Of a DNA stretch of 11,984 nt, positions 1-5,112 are shown in pieces. The stretch covers positions 1 to 11,984 of the forward strand of contig CADBTG010000108.1 of NCBI GenBank assembly GCA_902797475.1. Direction: 5' to 3'. A program made the position numbers and the translations under genes. This DNA comes from an uncultured Lachnospiraceae bacterium (GTDB lineage Bacteria > Bacillota > Clostridia > Lachnospirales > Lachnospiraceae). The notes beneath the pieces were generated by a model. It did no database searches and was not told the DNA's origin. It saw only the letters and a list, made by a program, of their open reading frames with translations. The number at the start of each line of letters is the position of its first letter. Position 1 is the first letter of the stretch.

Positions 1-6
1 GAAATG

Positions 7-1146
7 TTAATTCTGCTTTGCCTTTTCCACAAGGAATTCCAAAGACAAATCATTCAGGATGCAGTAATTCAGATAATCGACAGAATACTCTTCGATGAAT
101 GCTTTCTTATCAGTCGAATAGGCGCTTTCCATGTAGCCCTGGATTCTTTCATCGAATACCTCCGGACTTACCGTGATGCCTTCCTTTTCGGCAACCGCTT
201 CAAGTACCATGTACTCCTTCACGTACTTAACGGCGTTTTCATGGCACTCCGCAAGGAAAGCGTCATAGCTGGAATAGCCGATCTCGGTAACAAAGTCCTT
301 GACATCCTTTCCGTAGTATCCGGCATAGGACTCATAATAGGACTTCATATCGTCCTCATAAAACGCCACATCCTCGTCTAAGATCGTCTTGAAGTCGGAA
401 ATCTCGATCATCTGCTTAATGACACTGTCATAAAGACCGTCTTCGTATTCCTTCTTCTTGGTGTCTTCCATCATCTCGCGCAGCTTTTCCTTATACTCTG
501 CCGCGCTCTTGTAGGTTCCTCTGCTGAGGCGGCGGATGTAATCGTCGTCCGCATCGTCCTTCTTGGTACCTACATAATGAATCGTGATGGTAAATACGAC
601 CGTCTTTCCGGCAAGATCTTTGTTATGGTAGTCTTCGGGGAAGGTCGCATCCACATCTACGGTTGTTCCGACCGTCTTACCAATCAGACCTTTTTCAAAA
701 TCCTCAATAAAGCTTTCGGAACCGATGGTCAGATCGAATTCCGTATCGCTGCCGCCTTCAAACGCAACGCCGTCCAGCTTGCCGACATAATCGATGTTTA
801 CGGTATCGCCTTCCTTAATCTCCGTGCCGTCACGGCTCTCGTCACGCACGTAGTTCGGATACTCGTTTAAGGCATCGGCAATCTGCTCCAGGAATTCCTT
901 CTCAAGCTCCTCGTCGGTCACACTTGCGAAATCGTCAGGTTTCTTAAGCTTCGAATAGTCTCCGAGAACAACCTCGCCGCCGCATTCATGATACAGATCA
1001 CTGCCCTTTTTCGGCTCCAACGTCAGCGTCGCAGTCGGCTCGCCGGGAGATGCCTGGTTAAAGTTATTGCCTTTCTTCTTGCCGCAGGCCGTCAGGCAGG
1101 TAAGTACCAGGGCAACAATCATAATCGGATACAGAATTCTCTTCAT
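7..1146 (-). CDS. Trigger-factor-like FKBP prolyl isomerase lipoprotein
   Basis: A 379-aa exported lipoprotein, probably a peptidyl-prolyl cis-trans isomerase and chaperone on the outer face of the membrane. Residues 1-20 form a signal peptide ending in a lipobox (LTAC, lipidated Cys21), followed by a polar linker. Residues about 112-193 match the FKBP domain of trigger factor rather than a generic FKBP: GDTVNIDYVGKLDG, FEGG, then FIEDFEKGLIG and a TFPEDYHNKDLAGK segment. Residues about 200-375 are helical and acidic, like the trigger factor C-terminal chaperone arms. The N-terminal ribosome-binding domain of true trigger factor is missing and is replaced by the signal peptide. I chose the ATG at 1146 because GAGGAG lies about 8 nt upstream. 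The reading frame continues to 1200, but only through a terminator. The gene follows malic enzyme across that terminator; I see no clear promoter of its own, so read-through is possible. Its substrates are unknown. Confidence 0.88.
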   Translation of the reverse strand: MKRILYPIMIVALVLTCLTACGKKKGNNFNQASPGEPTATLTLEPKKGSDLYHECGGEVVLGDYSKLKKPDDFASVTDEELEKEFLEQIADALNEYPNYVRDESRDGTEIKEGDTVNIDYVGKLDGVAFEGGSDTEFDLTIGSESFIEDFEKGLIGKTVGTTVDVDATFPEDYHNKDLAGKTVVFTITIHYVGTKKDDADDDYIRRLSRGTYKSAAEYKEKLREMMEDTKKKEYEDGLYDSVIKQMIEISDFKTILDEDVAFYEDDMKSYYESYAGYYGKDVKDFVTEIGYSSYDAFLAECHENAVKYVKEYMVLEAVAEKEGITVSPEVFDERIQGYMESAYSTDKKAFIEEYSVDYLNYCILNDLSLEFLVEKAKQN

Positions 1147-1169
1147 CGGTTTCTCCTCATAAAGCGGAT

Positions 1170-1197
1170 AAAAGGCACCGGAGACGGTCCGGTGCCT
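1170..1197 (-). terminator. Rho-independent terminator after malic enzyme
   Basis: A perfect 9-bp stem (GGCACCGGA at 1174-1182 with TCCGGTGCC at 1188-1196), extendable by one A-T pair, has a 5-nt loop. On the minus strand it is followed by TTTTAT. It lies 25 nt past the malic enzyme stop and ends the dehydrogenase-fumarase-malic enzyme unit, leaving the lipoprotein gene to read-through or a promoter I cannot see. Confidence 0.88.
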
Positions 1198-1220
1198 CAT
1201 AAATTCCGGAAATACAACAA

Positions 1221-2393
1221 TTACAGACGGGCTACGCCGGTATCTCTTGCAGCCTTGGCAACAGCCTTCGCAACAGCCTTCGCAACGGTCTTGTCAAGTG
1301 CGCTCGGGATGATGTAATCGGCGGAAAGCTTGTCGTCGGTAACGAAACCTGCGATAGCCTTTGCAGCCGCAATCTTCATCTCGTCGTTGATGTCCTTAGC
1401 GCGAACATCGAGAGCGCCGCGGAAGATACCCGGGAAAGCAAGAACGTTATTGATCTGGTTCGGGAAATCGCTGCGGCCGGTTCCGACTACTGCAGCGCCT
1501 GCTGCCTTAGCTTCATCGGGCATGATTTCGGGAGTCGGGTTAGCCATCGGGAAGAGGATCGGATCCTTCGCCATGCTCTTAACCATCTCGGGAGTTACAC
1601 AACCCGGAGCGGAAACGCCGATGAATACGTCAGCGCCCTTGATAACGTCCTCAAGGCTGCCCTTGCGCATCTGCTGGTTGGTCATCTCGGCGATGATCTC
1701 CTTCTCGGCATTCAGACCTTCACGGCCCTTATAGATAGCGCCCTTACGGTCGCACATTACAACGTCCTTAAGACCCATCGAGATCAGAAGCTTGATGATG
1801 GCAATGCCGGCAGCGCCTGCACCGCTCGTTACAACGCGGATCTCGTCAATCTTCTTGTTAACAACCTTCAATGCGTTCAGCATTGCGGCAAGGCATACAA
1901 CTGCGGTACCGTGCTGGTCGTCATGGAAAATCGGGATGTCGCAGCACTCCTTCAGCCTTCTCTCGATTTCGAAACAGCGGGGAGCGGAAATATCTTCAAG
2001 GTTTACGCCGCCGAAAGAACCTGCAAGAAGCTTAACGGTATTTACGATATCGTCAACTTCCTTGCTGCGGATGCAAAGCGGAATCGCATCTACATCGCCG
2101 AAAGCCTTAAACAAAGCGCACTTGCCTTCCATAACAGGCATGCCGGCTTCGGGACCGATATCGCCGAGACCGAGTACTGCGGTACCGTCGGTAACAACGG
2201 CAACCAGGTTGGAACGACGGGTCAGATCGTAGCTGAGATCGACGTTCTTCTGGATTTCAAGGCAGGGCTGTGCAACACCGGGGGTGTAAGCAAGAGAAAG
2301 GTCTTCCTTCGTCTCCAGGGGAGCACGAACGATCATCTCAATCTTTCCTTTCCACTCATAATGCTTCTTCAGGGATTCTTCTGCGTAATTCAT
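1221..2393 (-). CDS. NAD-dependent malic enzyme
   Basis: A 390-aa cytoplasmic enzyme that oxidatively decarboxylates malate to pyruvate and CO2 (reversible). Its length fits the short bacterial malic enzyme family. Visible landmarks are LAYTPGV with the catalytic Tyr36, the catalytic Lys in VMEGKCALF (Lys91), metal ligands in NLEDI (Glu133, Asp134) and in FHDDQHGTA (Asp159), a Rossmann GAGAAG loop at 191-196, ANPTPEI around Asn285, and the GRSDFPNQINNVLAFPG block at 306-322. Asp215 at the end of the second Rossmann strand suggests NAD rather than NADP, which is an inference. The start has an AAAGGA ribosome binding site 7 nt upstream. It lies 69 bp after fumarase and in the same direction as the malate-type dehydrogenase, so all three enzymes meet at malate. 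The C-terminus carries a small Val-Ala-Lys-Ala repeat. Confidence 0.95.
   Translation of the reverse strand: MNYAEESLKKHYEWKGKIEMIVRAPLETKEDLSLAYTPGVAQPCLEIQKNVDLSYDLTRRSNLVAVVTDGTAVLGLGDIGPEAGMPVMEGKCALFKAFGDVDAIPLCIRSKEVDDIVNTVKLLAGSFGGVNLEDISAPRCFEIERRLKECCDIPIFHDDQHGTAVVCLAAMLNALKVVNKKIDEIRVVTSGAGAAGIAIIKLLISMGLKDVVMCDRKGAIYKGREGLNAEKEIIAEMTNQQMRKGSLEDVIKGADVFIGVSAPGCVTPEMVKSMAKDPILFPMANPTPEIMPDEAKAAGAAVVGTGRSDFPNQINNVLAFPGIFRGALDVRAKDINDEMKIAAAKAIAGFVTDDKLSADYIIPSALDKTVAKAVAKAVAKAARDTGVARL
1258..1286 (-). repeat. In-frame 12-bp tandem repeat at the malic enzyme 3' end
   Basis: The unit GCAACAGCCTTC (plus strand) occurs twice exactly at 1258-1269 and 1270-1281, and a partial third copy begins at 1282. 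It encodes the Lys-Ala-Val-Ala repeats near residues 369-381. It looks like a local slippage duplication that preserved the helix. Confidence 0.75.
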
Positions 2394-2413
2394 AATTATA
2401 TTCCTTTCTTTCT

Positions 2414-2430
2414 AAGCAAGCACCTTGCTT
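2414..2430 (-). other. Small hairpin between fumarase and malic enzyme
   Basis: AAGCAAG and CTTGCTT form a 7-bp stem around a 3-nt loop in the 69-bp spacer, just 5' of the malic enzyme ribosome binding site. No T-tract follows on the minus strand, so it is not a terminator. It could be a processing or stability element in a shared transcript, or chance. Confidence 0.35.
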
Positions 2431-2462
2431 TAATGTACTTTTTCTTTGTGAACGTTTCGTGT

Positions 2463-3839
2463 TCAAATCATGTTTTCGGGATGAAATACACGGTCAAATT
2501 CTTCTTCGCTTAAGAAGCCGAGCGCTACGCACGCCTCCTTTAAGGAGATGTTCTCCGCATAGGCCTTCTTGGCTGTTTTTGCGGCATTCTCATATCCTAT
2601 GTACGGATTGAGCGCCGTTACAAGCATCAGCGAATTGTAAAGATTGTCATGCATCTTTTCACGGTTCGCGGTAATGCCGCTCGCACAGTTGTCGGTAAAT
2701 GAGACGATTGCCTCCGAAAGCAGTCTCACGGACTGTAAGAAGTTATAGGCAATGACCGGCATGAACACATTCAGCTCGAAGTTGCCCTGGCTCGCTGCCA
2801 TGCCGATTGCGGTGTCGTTTCCGATGACCTGAACAGCCACCATCGTAACGGCCTCGCACTGCGTCGGATTGACCTTTCCGGGCATAATCGAGGATCCGGG
2901 TTCGTTTGCGGGAATCGTAATCTCTCCGAGTCCGTCACGCGGTCCGCTCGCAAGCCAGCGAACGTCGTTTGCAATCTTCATCATGTCGGCCGCAAGCGCC
3001 TTAACGGCTCCGTGCACGGCCACGATTTCGTCCTTCGAGGTGAGCGCATGAAATTTGTTCTCGGCAGTTACATATTCGGTGCCCGAAATCCGGCTGACTT
3101 CCTTTGCAACCGATTCGGCAAAGCCCTTCGGCGCATTGAGTCCCGTTCCGACTGCCGTTCCGCCGAGCGCCAGTGTCTTAAGCGACGGCAGCAGAAGCGC
3201 TATCATCGCGCGGTCACGCTCAAGGCTTGATCTCCAGCCGCTGATCTCCTGGGAAAATGCGATCGGGACGGCATCCTGCAGATGCGTCCGTCCGCTCTTC
3301 ACAATCCCTTCGTTCTGCTTTTCGAGACGGAGGAATACGGAAACCAGCTTGTCAATCGCCGGGAACAGCTTCGTTTCGATTGCGGTTACAGCCGCGATAT
3401 GCATCGCCGTCGGGAACGTATCGTTGCTCGACTGTGACATATTGACATCGTCGTTCGGGTGAAGAAGCTTCTTCCCCGCGAGCTCGTTTCCGCGGTTTGC
3501 GATTACTTCGTTCACGTTCATATTGGACTGCGTGCCGCTTCCGGTCTGCCATACGACAAGCGGAAAATGTGAATCGAGCTTTCCGGCGAGGATTTCGTCG
3601 CACACCTTCGCTACGGCGTCACATTTGTCAGCGGTCATGCGCGCGGGCTGAAGCGACTGATTGGCCATGGCCGCAGCCTTCTTCAGTACCGCAAAAGCCC
3701 GGATTATCTCGGCAGGCATTGTTTCAATCCCCGCTCCGATCAGGAAGTTTCTGCGGCTCCGCTCTGTCTGGGCACCCCAGTAGCAATCCGCCGGAACCTG
3801 CATCTCTCCCATGGAATCATGTTCAATTCTGTAATCCAT
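2463..3839 (-). CDS. fumC: Fumarate hydratase, class II
   Basis: A 458-aa iron-independent fumarase that interconverts fumarate and malate in the cytoplasm, homotetrameric in the known family. It is marginally shorter than typical FumC. Fumarase-specific blocks are present: YWGAQTERSRRNF (20-32), QTGSGTQSNMNVNEVIANRG (98-117), GRTHLQDA with the catalytic His186, GGTAVGTGLNAP, the superfamily signature GSSIMPGKVN (315-324) with the catalytic loop Ser316, and a LNPYIGYENAAK C-terminal block. Aspartase, the nearest alternative, would have GAGTSVNMN instead of GSGTQSNMN, so it is disfavoured. The ATG at 3839 has AAGGGA 5 nt upstream. The gene sits between the LDH/MDH-type dehydrogenase and malic enzyme on the same strand, which supports a role in the fumarate-malate branch. 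A GC-rich hairpin region separates it from the dehydrogenase. Confidence 0.95.
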   Translation of the reverse strand: MDYRIEHDSMGEMQVPADCYWGAQTERSRRNFLIGAGIETMPAEIIRAFAVLKKAAAMANQSLQPARMTADKCDAVAKVCDEILAGKLDSHFPLVVWQTGSGTQSNMNVNEVIANRGNELAGKKLLHPNDDVNMSQSSNDTFPTAMHIAAVTAIETKLFPAIDKLVSVFLRLEKQNEGIVKSGRTHLQDAVPIAFSQEISGWRSSLERDRAMIALLLPSLKTLALGGTAVGTGLNAPKGFAESVAKEVSRISGTEYVTAENKFHALTSKDEIVAVHGAVKALAADMMKIANDVRWLASGPRDGLGEITIPANEPGSSIMPGKVNPTQCEAVTMVAVQVIGNDTAIGMAASQGNFELNVFMPVIAYNFLQSVRLLSEAIVSFTDNCASGITANREKMHDNLYNSLMLVTALNPYIGYENAAKTAKKAYAENISLKEACVALGFLSEEEFDRVFHPENMI

Positions 3840-3860
3840 AGCATTCCCTTATTCGCTAGA

Positions 3861-3924
3861 AATAGAAAGGAGGCGGCTGTGCCGTCTCCTCGCTGAAGTA
3901 CGGGAGGCACAGCCGGCGCCTCCC
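3861..3924 (-). terminator. Hairpin region, probable (partial) terminator between dehydrogenase and fumarase
   Basis: An imperfect long inverted repeat pairs 3869-3883 with 3906-3923 (GGAGGC then GGCTGTGCC, with a 3-nt bulge on one side). On the minus strand TTTCTATTTCT follows. A second, mutually exclusive hairpin pairs GGGAGGC at 3902-3908 with GCCTCCC at 3918-3924. It could terminate dehydrogenase transcripts, attenuate fumarase, or set the ratio of the two. Confidence 0.6.
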
Positions 3925-3941
3925 TCATATCCTGTTCAAGA

Positions 3942-4886
3942 TTAAGCGAGATCGATGTTGCGGATAACTTCTTTCAGGTTGTCCGCGCTCTTACGAAGCA
4001 GCGCGATCTCCTCGTCATTGAGCGGTGTCTCAACATTGCCGACGATACCGTTCTTGCCGACGATGGCAAGAGTCGAAAGGCATACATCGTCGATGCCGTA
4101 CTCACCGTGCATCATGGTGGAAACCGTCATGGTCGTATCCATGCCGGAGATAATCGTCTTAACGATAAATGCTACGGAAACCGCAATTGCGTAATAGGTT
4201 GCACCCTTGCGACTGATTACGATTCCGCCGGACTTCTTAACAAAATCCTCAACTTCTTCGCGGTTAAGCTTCGGGAAGCCCTTCACGGAGTTGTGGATGC
4301 GCTCCTTATATTGGTCAATCGGAACGTTGCTGATGTTGGCCAAAGACCAGGTAACGAACGAAGAATCGCCGTGCTCACCGAATACATAAGCATGTACGTT
4401 GCTCTGGCTGATATCGTAAATCTCGGAAAGTCTTGCGCGAAGACGGGAGGTATCAAGAATGGTACCGGAACCGATGATCTGGTTCTCCGGGATGCCGGAA
4501 TACTTGTGGAAAGCGTAAGTCATGATGTCAACCGGGTTGCTTACGATGATGTATACGGCCTTAGGCGCATACTTCGTAATCTTGGAAGCAATGTCCTTCA
4601 TGATGTTGACATTGGTCTGAGCAAGTTCCAGTCTGGACTGTCCGGCTCTTCTCGGGATACCCGAAGTAATGATAACGATGTCAGAATCCGCTGCATCCGG
4701 ATAATCTCCGGCAATGATGGACATAGAGCCGAAAAACGGGCTTCCCTGAAGGATGTCCATGGCCTCGCCCTTTGCCTTCTCCTCGTTTACATCGATCAAA
4801 ACGATGTCAGAAGATGTTCCGGTGGTTGCCAGCGTAAATGCGATAGTAGAACCTACGCTTCCGGCGCCGATAATAGTAACTTTCAT
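3942..4886 (-). CDS. LDH-family dehydrogenase, probably malate-specific
   Basis: A 314-aa NAD-dependent 2-hydroxyacid dehydrogenase of the lactate/malate family. It has the GAGSVGS nucleotide loop (7-13), Asp32 ending the second strand (NAD preference), Asn117, Asp145 and Arg148 in GSGTILDTSRLR, and the proton-relay His172 in GEHGDS. These blocks, and Thr230 in GATYY, resemble L-lactate dehydrogenase. However, the mobile specificity loop reads GIPRRAGQSR (76-85): the residue equivalent to LDH Gln102 is Arg79, with the catalytic Arg109 equivalent at Arg85. In this family Gln there selects pyruvate and Arg selects oxaloacetate, and Bacillus-type MDH has GIARKPGMSR. With fumarase and malic enzyme downstream, I infer malate dehydrogenase activity despite the LDH-like frame. 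Plain homology naming would give ldh. The ATG has GGAGG 5 nt upstream, and a promoter and palindrome lie within 115 bp. Confidence 0.92.
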   Translation of the reverse strand: MKVTIIGAGSVGSTIAFTLATTGTSSDIVLIDVNEEKAKGEAMDILQGSPFFGSMSIIAGDYPDAADSDIVIITSGIPRRAGQSRLELAQTNVNIMKDIASKITKYAPKAVYIIVSNPVDIMTYAFHKYSGIPENQIIGSGTILDTSRLRARLSEIYDISQSNVHAYVFGEHGDSSFVTWSLANISNVPIDQYKERIHNSVKGFPKLNREEVEDFVKKSGGIVISRKGATYYAIAVSVAFIVKTIISGMDTTMTVSTMMHGEYGIDDVCLSTLAIVGKNGIVGNVETPLNDEEIALLRKSADNLKEVIRNIDLA

Positions 4887-4942
4887 AGTTCCTCCGATCC
4901 GATTTCTAATGCATCTTCATAGTGTGAGAGTGACTCGGGACA

Positions 4943-4956
4943 GATTGTATACAATC
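4943..4956. promoter_or_regulatory. 14-bp perfect palindrome, candidate operator
   Basis: GATTGTATACAATC is a perfect palindrome 57 bp upstream of the dehydrogenase start. Its TTGTATACAA core matches the operator style of FadR/GntR-subfamily repressors (the Bacillus gluconate operator has the same core). It would fall just downstream of the transcription start predicted from the promoter at 4970-4998, where a repressor could block elongation. No regulator gene is in the window, so the assignment is inference. Confidence 0.55.
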
Positions 4957-4969
4957 CCAGTCAAAAACA

Positions 4970-4998
4970 ATCTTACCATATCCCCATTTTCGATGCAA
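4970..4998 (-). promoter_or_regulatory. Probable promoter of the dehydrogenase-fumarase-malic enzyme unit
   Basis: On the minus strand TTGCAT (4998-4993) and TAAGAT (4975-4970) are separated by 17 bp, with TG one base before the -10, an extended -10 element. Matches to consensus are partial (3 of 6 and 4 of 6). The start of transcription would be near 4963, giving a leader of roughly 75 nt. Confidence 0.5.
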
Positions 4999-5000
4999 TC

Positions 5001-5066
5001 TGACAAAATGACAAAAAATCGGCTCGTTTCGAATGCCTAATTATTCATTTTCACATATTTTTCACA
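5001..5066. repeat. Two pairs of short direct repeats upstream of the dehydrogenase promoter
   Basis: TGACAAAA occurs twice in tandem at 5001-5008 and 5009-5016, directly upstream of the predicted -35. TTTTCACA occurs at 5048-5055 and 5059-5066, an 11-bp period close to one helical turn. The position and spacing suit an activator site, but the region is AT-rich and chance is possible. Confidence 0.4.
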
Positions 5067-5072
5067 GGTGGG

Positions 5073-5101
5073 AAAAATCGTGCGCCCCGAAGGGGCTTTT
5101 T
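5073..5101. terminator. Terminator after the PIG-L-like gene, possibly bidirectional
   Basis: GCCCC and GGGGC form a 5-bp stem at 5084-5096 around a 3-nt loop. The minus strand reaches a T5 run (5077-5073) six bases after the stem. The plus strand has T5 directly after it (5097-5101). The stem lies 17 nt beyond the stop of the gene ending at 5113. The stem is short, so efficiency is uncertain. Confidence 0.6.
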
Positions 5102-5112
5102 CGCGAAAAATA

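Noticed and set aside
1147..1200. N-terminal extension of the isomerase lipoprotein to 1200
   Set aside because: It would translate through the malic enzyme terminator and bury the signal peptide. The ATG at 1146 has GAGGAG at correct spacing.
4107..4922. A 271-aa plus-strand frame opposite the dehydrogenase
   Set aside because: It is antisense to a clearly conserved enzyme, with no start signals of its own.
5048..5066. Rex operator upstream of the dehydrogenase
   Set aside because: TTTTCACA is repeated directly, not as the inverted TTGTGAA-type palindrome expected for Rex, so I list only the repeats.
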